A stretch of 7,881 bases of DNA. Origin: Spirochaetota bacterium. GTDB lineage: Bacteria > Spirochaetota > Spirochaetia > DTKZ01. This document shows, one piece after another, positions 1 to 5,369 of this stretch. Position 1 is the first letter of the stretch. The number at the start of each line of letters is the position of its first letter. Under the pieces are notes generated by a model. The model was given only the letters and a program-made list of their open reading frames with translations. It was not told the DNA's origin and made no database searches. Location of the stretch: positions 1-7,881 of the forward strand of contig JAKQWJ010000102.1 in NCBI GenBank assembly GCA_029562045.1, written 5' to 3'. The position numbers and the translations under genes were made by a program.

Positions 1-900
1 CCCCGGGTGCGGGTCGGCGTGGAAAAACCCGTGGGAGAAGATCTGCTCCACCACCACCTCGGCGCCGCTGCGGGCCACCGCCCTGGGGTCCGCCCCGGCG
101 GTCAGGAGGGCCCGCAGGTCCGACACCTTGATGCCGTCGACCCTTTCCATCACCAGAACCCGCCGGGTGCTCAGCTCGTCGTACACCCGGGGAACATGGA
201 GCCGGGGATTATTCCGGAACCGGTGGGCGAACTTGCGGATGTTCGCCGCCTCCACGGTGAAATCGATCTCCCGGCGCAGGGACTTGCCGAACTCGTCGAT
301 CACCGCCGAGGGGTTCAGGGCCTGCCCCCGCAGGAGGGCCCTCTCGATGAGGGACGCGAAGAGGTGCATGATTTCGATGTCGGTGGTGACGATTTCCTCC
401 AGATCCGGCCGCTGGATCTTGACCACCACCCGCTCCCCCGTGGGGAGTTCCGCGTAGTGTACCTGGGCGATGGAGCCCGAGGCGGTGGGCTTCTCCTGGA
501 AACGGGCGAAGATCCTCTCCGGCGGGCTGCCCAGTTCCTCCTCCACGATCCGCCGCGCCTGGTCCGAGGGGAAGGGAGGCACCTGGGACTGGAGCTTCTC
601 CAGCTCCAGGATAAGACCCGGCGGCAGGATGTCCGGCCGCCCGCTCATGATCTGGCCGAATTTGATGAAGGTCAGACCCAGTTCTTCCAGGACATGGCGG
701 ATCCTGACCCATTTGGAAGTCCGCCTTTTTCCTTCGGCGGCCTCCCCGGAGAGACGTCCCGAGCGGCCGGGAAGCCTTCCCAGATGGGAGCGGTCGAGGA
801 ACTCACCGAACCCGTGCTTGATCAGGACCCGGATGATTTCCCGGTATCGGTTGATGTGCCTCTGGGTTTTCCACCGGACCCTGCGTCCCCCGCCTGTCAT
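1..900 (-). CDS. AarF/ABC1/UbiB-family protein kinase-like protein, N-terminal 300 residues (partial)
   Basis: This is an atypical kinase of the ABC1/ADCK/UbiB family, whose members support ubiquinone synthesis or lipid and quinone distribution at membranes. Read on the minus strand from the ATG at 898-900, 300 codons are open to the window edge. Visible family marks are the KxGQ motif as KFGQ (K80-Q83) followed by IMSGRPDILP, the nucleotide-loop segment SGSIAQVH (141-148) in place of the usual Ala-rich loop, the presumed ATP lysine K161 in KIQRPDL, the ExD-type segment REIDFTVEAAN (210-220), and the catalytic-loop motif HADPHPG (294-300) at the edge. The remaining lobe and any C-terminal TM helices lie outside the window. 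The start is 22 nt after the stop of the Crp-like gene, with only a weak GGTGGGG-like ribosome site. No quinone biosynthesis genes are visible, so the substrate is unknown. Family assignment is very secure; the exact role is not. Confidence 0.95.
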   Translation of the reverse strand, partial: MTGGGRRVRWKTQRHINRYREIIRVLIKHGFGEFLDRSHLGRLPGRSGRLSGEAAEGKRRTSKWVRIRHVLEELGLTFIKFGQIMSGRPDILPPGLILELEKLQSQVPPFPSDQARRIVEEELGSPPERIFARFQEKPTASGSIAQVHYAELPTGERVVVKIQRPDLEEIVTTDIEIMHLFASLIERALLRGQALNPSAVIDEFGKSLRREIDFTVEAANIRKFAHRFRNNPRLHVPRVYDELSTRRVLVMERVDGIKVSDLRALLTAGADPRAVARSGAEVVVEQIFSHGFFHADPHPG

Positions 901-922
901 GTCCCCACCCGGGTGGATGCCG

Positions 923-1570
923 TCAGGAGGAAGCGGCCCGTCTCCGGGCGGCCACGAATCGGACGAACTCGTTGATGTTCTTCATGACGATCCGGTCCGA
1001 CAGAACCTCGATGCGCCTCTGGGAGACGAAATGGTTGATGACCTCCCGGCATTTGTCGGTGGGCAGCCCCGCCCAATGGGCGATGTCGTCGATGCTGGTC
1101 TTGAACTCCCTCTTTTCGCTGTCCTGGTTCTGGCCGGGGTCGGTTTCCGCCAGCATGAGAAAAACATCCGCCACCCGGGCCTGCAGATCGTCCAGGGTGA
1201 GGATCATGAATCTCCGCCTCTGGTCGTAGATGCGTTTGGAGAAGAGTTTCAGAAGCTTCATGGCGATCTGCGGGTTTCCCCGCATCAGAATCTCGAAGTT
1301 GGCTCTGTTGAACTCCAGGGTCTTGACCTGGTCCAGGGCCACCGCGTTGGCCGAACGGGGGACTTCCTCGAGAATCGCCATCTCCCCGAAGATCTCCCCG
1401 GGCTGCAGGATGTCGATGGTTTTTTCAATCTCCCCCATCACCCGGGAGATGTGCACCCTGCCGGACTGGATGAGGTAGAAGCTGTCCCCCGGCTCGTGCT
1501 CGCAGAAGATGATGTCCCCTTTCTGAAAAATGACGGCGAACCGTTCAAAGGCGGAGAGGGAGAGGCTCAT
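923..1570 (-). CDS. Crp/Fnr-family transcriptional regulator with canonical cNMP-binding domain
   Basis: This 215-residue protein has an N-terminal cyclic-nucleotide-binding beta-roll (about 10-125), a long dimerisation helix (about 98-140) and a C-terminal winged helix-turn-helix (about 156-200; SIDDIAHWAGL then KCREVINHFVSQRRI). The phosphate-binding cassette looks functional: FGEMAIL with E63, and PRSANA with R72 and S73, which correspond to the ligand-contacting Glu and Arg-Ser of E. coli CRP. No FNR-type N-terminal cysteine cluster is present. The start at 1570 is favoured because its ATG overlaps the upstream TGA as ATGA, and a strong GGAGGAGAG site (1585-1577) lies 6 nt upstream. The frame stays open further upstream (to 1783), but that stretch overlaps the TPR gene and is not used. 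It is probably translationally coupled to the cNMP/TPR gene and co-transcribed with the kinase gene. Its DNA target and ligand are not shown by the sequence. Confidence 0.94.
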   Translation of the reverse strand: MSLSLSAFERFAVIFQKGDIIFCEHEPGDSFYLIQSGRVHISRVMGEIEKTIDILQPGEIFGEMAILEEVPRSANAVALDQVKTLEFNRANFEILMRGNPQIAMKLLKLFSKRIYDQRRRFMILTLDDLQARVADVFLMLAETDPGQNQDSEKREFKTSIDDIAHWAGLPTDKCREVINHFVSQRRIEVLSDRIVMKNINEFVRFVAARRRAASS

Positions 1571-2583
1571 TTCTTTCTCTCCTCCAGCGTCCGGACGGCT
1601 TTTTGGGCCTTCCGTCGGATGGGATTGTCCTCCGAGGCCATGGACAGTATCTTGCTGTAGAATCCCCGGGCCCGGGCTTCGTCCCCCTTGGCCTCGTAAC
1701 ACTGCCCCACGTAGAACAGGGCGTCCGGCAGATCCGGCATCTTCGGGTAGCTCTGCACCATGGCGGTGAAATGACGGATGCACTGGTCGTGCTGACCCAG
1801 ATGGAAGTAGCAGCGCCCCAGTTCATACAGGGACTTGACGGTGTACTCCTCGTCCACGCCGGCGTCGGCGATTTTTTTGAATTGCTTCAAAGCCTCGGCG
1901 AAGTTGTTCTGGCTGAAAACGCTCACCGCGTTGTAGTACAGCTTGGCGGTTTCCGACAGCTCCGGAGCCGACGGCTTCGGGGCCGCCGCCGGGGCCGCCA
2001 TCGCCGCGGGTGTCCCCGGGACGGGGCCCTTGCCGGAACCGTACTTCTGGGCGTACTGCTCCGCCATGGTCCTGTTGCCGGCGGCTTCCGTGGCAAATTT
2101 TCCCGACGGGTAGTAGGTCAGATAGCGGCGGAAGACATGGACCGCCTGGGGGTACATGCGTTTTTTGAGATAATACTCGCCGATGCTGAAAAGGCCCGCT
2201 TCCGGGTCGGATTTTTCCTCCTGGGACAGGAGGTTCTGGACCCTAACGTGGATCCTCCGAAGCTGGTTCGAAAAGACCTTCAGCATCTTCATGATGACCC
2301 GGGTATTCTGGGCGACGAACTGTTCGAACTCCGGCACGGAGAACTGGACCACCTCCGCATCCCCCAGGACCAGAGCGCTTTCCTCCCGGGGGTAGCGCCC
2401 TAACGCGGACTTGACCCCGAAGAACTCCCCGGTCTGGATGAAGTCCCGGACCTCCTGCCCGGTTTCGATGTCCTCCGACGTGAGACTTATTCGGCCGGTT
2501 TTGAGGATGTAAATTTTCTCGCTGGCGTCCCCTTTGAAGTAAATCACGGAATTCGCCTTGTAGGACATCGCTTTCGGTGCCAT
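1567..2583 (-). CDS. cNMP-binding-like domain fused to TPR repeats
   Basis: This 338-residue protein has an N-terminal cNMP-binding-type beta-roll (about 8-118), a TPR-like pair (about 131-180), a low-complexity Ala/Pro linker (about 186-207) and a second TPR block (about 212-330) whose spacing resembles YbgF/CpoB-type repeats (YYNAVSVF, LYELGRCYFHLGQ, LFYVGQCYEAKGD). No DNA-binding domain, signal peptide or TM segment is seen, so it should be a cytosolic sensor or scaffold. The ligand cassette is abnormal: FFGVKSALGRYPREESA has Val57 where the conserved Glu sits, and the expected Arg-Ser/Thr-Ala becomes R-E-E-S-A (66-70). cNMP binding is therefore doubtful. The ATG at 2583 is the first usable start; an in-frame TAG lies just upstream. 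Its AGGAG site is unusually far away (16 nt). It is the first gene of the leftward block and overlaps the Crp-like gene by 4 nt. The domain call is firm, the function unknown. Confidence 0.93.
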   Translation of the reverse strand: MAPKAMSYKANSVIYFKGDASEKIYILKTGRISLTSEDIETGQEVRDFIQTGEFFGVKSALGRYPREESALVLGDAEVVQFSVPEFEQFVAQNTRVIMKMLKVFSNQLRRIHVRVQNLLSQEEKSDPEAGLFSIGEYYLKKRMYPQAVHVFRRYLTYYPSGKFATEAAGNRTMAEQYAQKYGSGKGPVPGTPAAMAAPAAAPKPSAPELSETAKLYYNAVSVFSQNNFAEALKQFKKIADAGVDEEYTVKSLYELGRCYFHLGQHDQCIRHFTAMVQSYPKMPDLPDALFYVGQCYEAKGDEARARGFYSKILSMASEDNPIRRKAQKAVRTLEERKK

Positions 2584-2610
2584 CTGGTATCCCGTTTTTC
2601 TCCTCTACCA

Positions 2611-2639
2611 ACTCTAAACGCTCGGCTGCGGAAAATCAA
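2611..2639 (-). promoter_or_regulatory. Candidate sigma-70-type promoter for the leftward cNMP/TPR-Crp-kinase operon
   Basis: On the minus strand, TTGATT (2639-2634) is followed after exactly 17 nt by TAGAGT (2616-2611). Each hexamer matches 4 of 6 consensus bases. Transcription would start near 2604, about 20 nt before the ATG at 2583, roughly at the AGGAG ribosome site. The close fit of start and ribosome site is awkward. An alternative -10 is one of the two tandem GATAAT hexamers inside the palindrome at 2675-2691, but no good -35 accompanies either. Confidence 0.35.
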
Positions 2640-2654
2640 GAATCCTGGCGGCCG

Positions 2655-2665
2655 TTCCGCCGGAA
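2655..2665. repeat. Perfect 11-bp palindrome TTCCGCCGGAA
   Basis: TTCCG and CGGAA flank a single C in the divergent intergenic region, a dyad compatible with a small operator. The 8-mer CCGTTCCG that begins this site (2652-2659) recurs at 2724-2731 on the same strand, 72 bp away. A short GC-rich dyad is not rare in this genome, so the weight is low. Confidence 0.3.
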
Positions 2666-2674
2666 GGGCTCCCG

Positions 2675-2691
2675 CCGATTATCATTATCGG
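2675..2691. promoter_or_regulatory. 17-bp near-palindrome, possible operator between divergent operons
   Basis: CCGATTATCATTATCGG is an inverted repeat with one mismatched pair (positions 6 and 12) around a central C. It also contains the direct repeat ATTATC-ATTATC (tandem GATAAT on the other strand, close to a -10 consensus). It stands out as AT-rich in a GC-rich surrounding and is followed by an A-rich run to 2720. It sits between two divergently transcribed operons, the first of which encodes a Crp-type regulator, so it is a natural candidate operator. It does not match the E. coli CRP or FNR site. Confidence 0.45.
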
Positions 2692-2692
2692 T

Positions 2693-2720
2693 GAAAATGC
2701 CCAAAAAAGAAACAAAAACT
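2693..2720. other. A-rich tract in the divergent control region
   Basis: This stretch contains GAAAA, AAAAAA, GAAA and CAAAAA runs within about 28 bp, in sharp contrast with the GC-rich genes. Phased A-runs of this kind can bend DNA or act as an UP-like element. Here the tract lies between the palindrome and the tandem repeat upstream of the PHP gene. A terminator is unlikely because both neighbouring genes are transcribed away from it. Confidence 0.4.
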
Positions 2721-2727
2721 TGTCCGT

Positions 2728-2748
2728 TCCGGGGATCCTCCGGGGAAT
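2728..2748 (+). repeat. Tandem direct repeat TCCGGGGA, 11-bp period
   Basis: TCCGGGGAT at 2728-2736 and TCCGGGGAAT at 2739-2748 share the first eight bases and begin 11 bp apart, one turn of the helix. The second copy ends 3 bp before the candidate -35 of the PHP gene, the usual place for tandem activator half-sites that contact RNA polymerase. Confidence 0.4.
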
Positions 2749-2751
2749 GTC

Positions 2752-2780
2752 TTGACCGAAGGCGGTTTTTGCTGTGCTAT
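2752..2780 (+). promoter_or_regulatory. Candidate promoter for the PHP-domain gene, possibly leaderless
   Basis: TTGACC (2752-2757, 5 of 6 to the -35 consensus) is followed after 17 nt by TGCTAT (2775-2780, 3 of 6, with a TG two bases upstream of it). Transcription would be expected to start about 7 nt downstream, at or beside the ATG at 2787, and no good Shine-Dalgarno precedes that ATG. The -35 is good, the -10 is weak. Confidence 0.35.
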
Positions 2781-2786
2781 GGAAGC

Positions 2787-3611
2787 ATGGTGGACCTGCA
2801 CACCCATTCCACCCATTCCGACGGCTTCCTGGACCCCGCGGCCCTCCTCCGTTTTGCCCGGGAAGCGGGGCTTGCCGCCCTGGCACTGACGGACCACGAC
2901 ACCATCGGCGGCCTGGCGGAGGCGGACGCCGCCGCCGCGGAGGCGGGGCTGCGCTTCATTCCCGGCATTGAAATCGAGGTTGCCCATACCGGGGGGGAGT
3001 TTCACCTTCTGGGACTGGGGATCTCGGGCTCCCGGGAGCGTCTGGAAAAAACCCTCGATTCTCTGCGCCGGGCCCGGACCCGGCGGAACCTGCTCATCCT
3101 CGAAAGGATGCAGGACGACGGCGTGGATGTGGAATACCCGGAGGTGGAGGCTCTGGCGGGGGGAGAGATCATCGGGCGGCCCCACTTCGCCCGCATCATG
3201 GTGGCCAAGGGGGTGGTGAAAAGCGTCGACGCGGCCTTTCAGCGCTTCCTGAAACCGGGAATGCCCTACCACGTTCCCAAGGAATCCCTGGGTCTCCGGC
3301 AGGCGACGGACCTGATCCATTCCGCCGGGGGAAAAGCGGTCATCGCCCACCCCATGAGCCTGGGGCTGTCGTGGTGGGAGCTTCCGCAGCGGATAAAGGC
3401 CTATCGCGACCTGGGAGTCGACGGGCTGGAGGCCTACCACCCCGGCGCCGACCGCCGGGAGTGCCGCCGGCTGGAGAAGATCGCCCGGTCCCTGGGCCTC
3501 CTGGTCACCGCGGGGTCGGACTTCCACGGCCCCTACATGCCGGGCCGCCGGATAGGCCATTCCTGCGACGGCCTGCCCATCGACGACGTTTTCGCCGCCC
3601 CCTTCCTCTGA
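2787..3611 (+). CDS. PHP-domain metal-dependent phosphoesterase (RNase AM/YciV-like)
   Basis: This 274-residue protein matches the PHP family branch that contains E. coli YciV/RNase AM and 3',5'-nucleoside-bisphosphate phosphatases, which use a two- or three-metal centre to cleave phosphoesters in short RNA or nucleotides. Metal-ligand motifs are in order: DLHTHST with H5 and H7, SDG with D12, LTDHDT (34-39), GIEIE with E62, HLLGL (73-77), GRPHFA (130-135), AVIAHP with H188, EAYHP (215-219) and the terminal GSDFHG with D245 and H247. No signal peptide or TM segment is present, so the enzyme is cytosolic. The length is usual for the branch. The ATG at 2787 places the HxH motif at residue 5, as is typical, but it has no clear ribosome site. 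The frame stays open upstream to an ATG at 2697, which would add 30 residues. It is divergent from the cNMP/TPR gene and 118 bp ahead of mlaE. Family assignment is secure; the substrate is inferred. Confidence 0.94.
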   Translation: MVDLHTHSTHSDGFLDPAALLRFAREAGLAALALTDHDTIGGLAEADAAAAEAGLRFIPGIEIEVAHTGGEFHLLGLGISGSRERLEKTLDSLRRARTRRNLLILERMQDDGVDVEYPEVEALAGGEIIGRPHFARIMVAKGVVKSVDAAFQRFLKPGMPYHVPKESLGLRQATDLIHSAGGKAVIAHPMSLGLSWWELPQRIKAYRDLGVDGLEAYHPGADRRECRRLEKIARSLGLLVTAGSDFHGPYMPGRRIGHSCDGLPIDDVFAAPFL

Positions 3612-3668
3612 GTTCCCGGAGGCCCCTCCCCCGCCGGACCCGGAAGACCGGCGCCTCATTTCCCTGCG

Positions 3669-3697
3669 GCCTCCGGGGCCCCGTCCTTGCCGGAGGC
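3669..3697 (+). repeat. Perfect 8-bp stem-loop between PHP gene and mlaE
   Basis: GCCTCCGG (3669-3676) pairs exactly with CCGGAGGC (3690-3697) across a 13-nt loop. No T-run follows, so it is not an ordinary intrinsic terminator. It overlaps the proposed -35 of mlaE and contains the GGAGG that precedes an out-of-frame ATG at 3704. It could act as an attenuating or RNA-stability hairpin for read-through transcripts from the PHP gene. Confidence 0.45.
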
Positions 3698-3715
3698 GGC
3701 GGAATGGGCTATTCT
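3687..3715 (+). promoter_or_regulatory. Candidate promoter for the mla-type operon
   Basis: TTGCCG (3687-3692) and TATTCT (3710-3715) each match 4 of 6 consensus bases and are separated by exactly 17 nt. The expected start near 3722 leaves fewer than 10 nt before the mlaE ATG, which would remove the GGAAG site at 3716-3720. The operon may instead be read through from the PHP gene. Confidence 0.3.
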
Positions 3716-3729
3716 GGAAGCAGCGGAAT

Positions 3730-4521
3730 ATGCGCGGAACACTGGAACGGATCGGCGGGGGGGTCCTGCGGCGGGGACGGGACCTGTTCTACGCCACGGG
3801 CTACTTCCTGGAAGTCCTCAAGGAAACGGGGCGTTTTCTCCGGGCCCGTCAGGTGGGCTACGGCTACCGGGTCCTGATCATGCAGATCCTGTTCACCGGC
3901 GTGGAGGCTCTGGGGATCATCGCCGTCATCTCCCTGTCCCTGGGAGCGGTCATCATCGTCCAGGGGCTCAACCTGCTGCCCCAGTTCGGCCAGGGGCGGC
4001 TGATCTACGGCATCCTCATCGCCGTCATCACCCGGGAACTGGGACCCATCCTGACCGCCTTCATCATCATCGCCCGTTCCGGGACGGCCATGTCCACGGA
4101 GCTGGGCAATCTCATCATCTCCCACGAAATCGAGGCCTACATCGCCTTCGGCATCAAGCCCATATCCTACCTCATCGTTCCCCGTTTTCTGGGGGTCACC
4201 ATCTCGCTGGTCCTGCTCAACCTGTACTTCAATCTCTTCGGCCTGCTGGGCTCCTTTCTGGTGACCCAGTTCGTCAAACCTCTGCCCCTGGGAGAGTACC
4301 TGTACGAGCTTCTGTCGACCCTGAAGGCGGCGGATGTCATTTCGTCCCTGGTGAAGAGCCTGGCCTTCGGTGTGATCATCTCCGTCACCGCCACCTACTA
4401 CGGTTTCCGGGTGGAGCAGTCCTCCACCGAGGTTCCCCAGATGGCCATCAAGGCGGTGGGGCGGAGTTTCATCCTCTGCATCCTGGCCAATGCGGTGGTG
4501 ACCCTGGTGTACTATCTGTAG
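3730..4521 (+). CDS. mlaE: MlaE-family lipid ABC transporter permease
   Basis: This is the 263-residue inner-membrane permease of an MCE-type phospholipid transporter; by family knowledge a dimer of it sits between the MlaF ATPases and the MlaD ring. The amphipathic N-terminus (about 1-47) is followed by hydrophobic stretches near 50-80, 90-115, 140-185, 205-235 and 243-263. The family signature is clear: TRELGPILTAFIIIARSGTA (101-120), then MSTELGNL, and GIKPISYLIVPR (141-152). The coupling segment usually close to VTEQIDAL reads ISHEIEAY here (130-137), which is worth noting because the partner ATPase is also unusual. The ATG at 3730 is the first start in frame, with GGAAG 9 nt upstream. 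It is followed by mlaF after 10 nt. A run of seven G (3757-3763) lies early in the gene. Identification is secure; the transport direction cannot be told from sequence. Confidence 0.95.
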   Translation: MRGTLERIGGGVLRRGRDLFYATGYFLEVLKETGRFLRARQVGYGYRVLIMQILFTGVEALGIIAVISLSLGAVIIVQGLNLLPQFGQGRLIYGILIAVITRELGPILTAFIIIARSGTAMSTELGNLIISHEIEAYIAFGIKPISYLIVPRFLGVTISLVLLNLYFNLFGLLGSFLVTQFVKPLPLGEYLYELLSTLKAADVISSLVKSLAFGVIISVTATYYGFRVEQSSTEVPQMAIKAVGRSFILCILANAVVTLVYYL

Positions 4522-4531
4522 GGGAAGGGCG

Positions 4532-5335
4532 ATGGACGCGGTCATCGAATTGAGGGAAGTCTCTCTGGTCCGGGACTCCACGACGATCCTGGACTCGGTG
4601 TCCCTGGTCGTTCCGAAGGGAAGCTGCGTCGTGGTCATGGGGTATTCCGGCAGCGGGCATACGGCCCTGCTGAAAACCGCCGCCGGCCTGGTTCCCGCGG
4701 ACCGGGGGAAGGTCTATTTCGAGGGCCGGGACATGGACAGGATGTCGGAAGCGGAGCTGTTCCGTTTTCGGGGGCGCTGCGGTTTCGTGTTCCAGGACGC
4801 CGCCCTGTGGGCCAACATGAGCGTTTACCAGAATGTCGCGCTGCCCCTGCAGTTTCATCGCCGCGGCATCGGCCGGGACGAGATCGACGCCCGGATCCGG
4901 GAACTTTTACGGGAGTTCGACTTCCGGGACAACCCGGAGCTGCGCCCCGCCCGCCTCTCCGCGGGGGAGAGGAAACAGGTCTCCTTCATCCGGGCCATGA
5001 TCCTGGATCCGGAGGTCCTGTTTCTCGACGACCCCACCTCCTCCATCGACAATGTCCTGGCGGACCGGATCCTTTCCATAATGGCGGGCGGAAAGCGGCG
5101 GGGGAGGACCCTGGTCATAGCCACCCACAGCGCCGCCTTCACCACCCGGCTGGCGGACTACCTGGTGGTCCTCCGGGAGGGCCGGGTGGTGGAACAGGGT
5201 CCCATCGGGGAAGTTCTCCGCAGCTCCGACCCCTACGTCGCCGCGGTGCTGTCGGAGAACCTGAGCCAGGCCGCCGCCTACGACGGGGACATCCTGGACC
5301 TTCTGGAGGACGGCGGGTTTCCGGGGGAAGATTGA
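4532..5335 (+). CDS. mlaF: MlaF-family ABC ATPase with degenerate nucleotide-binding motifs
   Basis: This 267-residue ABC subunit is close in length to E. coli MlaF and would form the cytosolic dimer on MlaE. The fold is complete, but key residues deviate. Walker A reads GYSGSGHT (37-44) with His43 (codon CAT at 4658-4660) instead of the invariant Lys. Walker B VLFLDDP (162-168) keeps D166 but has Asp167 instead of the catalytic Glu. The A-loop aromatic position aligns with Arg14. The signature is LSAGE (142-146) rather than LSGGx. Q88 (FQD), the D-loop SSID (170-173) and H-loop H199 (ATHS) are intact. The ribosome site GGGGAAGGG lies directly before the ATG, 10 nt after the mlaE stop. The C-terminus is acidic (DILDLLEDGG). 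With a reading frame this clean and context intact it does not look like a pseudogene. Family membership is secure; ATPase activity is in question. Confidence 0.93.
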   Translation: MDAVIELREVSLVRDSTTILDSVSLVVPKGSCVVVMGYSGSGHTALLKTAAGLVPADRGKVYFEGRDMDRMSEAELFRFRGRCGFVFQDAALWANMSVYQNVALPLQFHRRGIGRDEIDARIRELLREFDFRDNPELRPARLSAGERKQVSFIRAMILDPEVLFLDDPTSSIDNVLADRILSIMAGGKRRGRTLVIATHSAAFTTRLADYLVVLREGRVVEQGPIGEVLRSSDPYVAAVLSENLSQAAAYDGDILDLLEDGGFPGED

Positions 5336-5369
5336 CAGCCCCGGGAACGGAGGCTGGATTGGAGGACCG

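Noticed and set aside
470..1660. Long plus-strand open frame opposite the kinase and Crp-like genes
   Set aside because: Low-complexity translation with no recognisable domain; it lies opposite two well-supported genes and arises from high GC content.
1571..1783. 71-residue upstream extension of the Crp-like protein
   Set aside because: It lies within the TPR coding region, reads as low-complexity shadow, and the ATGA overlap with GGAGGAGAG marks the real start at 1570.
2693..2720. A/T-rich tract as a terminator
   Set aside because: Both flanking genes are transcribed away from it and no GC stem precedes the T-run in a sensible direction.
2685..3659. Minus-strand open frame opposite the PHP gene
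   Set aside because: Shadow of the PHP gene; all metal-binding motifs are on the plus strand.
3669..3697. Stem-loop as an intrinsic terminator for the PHP gene
   Set aside because: No T-run follows the stem; kept only as a hairpin of unknown role.
3757..3763. Seven-G run early in mlaE, and another at 2991-2997 in the PHP gene, as phase-variation switches
   Set aside because: Runs of seven G are expected by chance in such GC-rich coding DNA and both genes are intact; no supporting variation can be seen.
3709..4638. Minus-strand open frame opposite mlaE
   Set aside because: Gln/Asp/Gly-rich shadow translation without domain features; mlaE signature is intact on the plus strand.
4658..4660. 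The MlaF His43 codon as a simple sequencing error
   Set aside because: CAT differs from either Lys codon by at least two bases, and other nucleotide-site residues deviate too, so a genuine variant is more likely.
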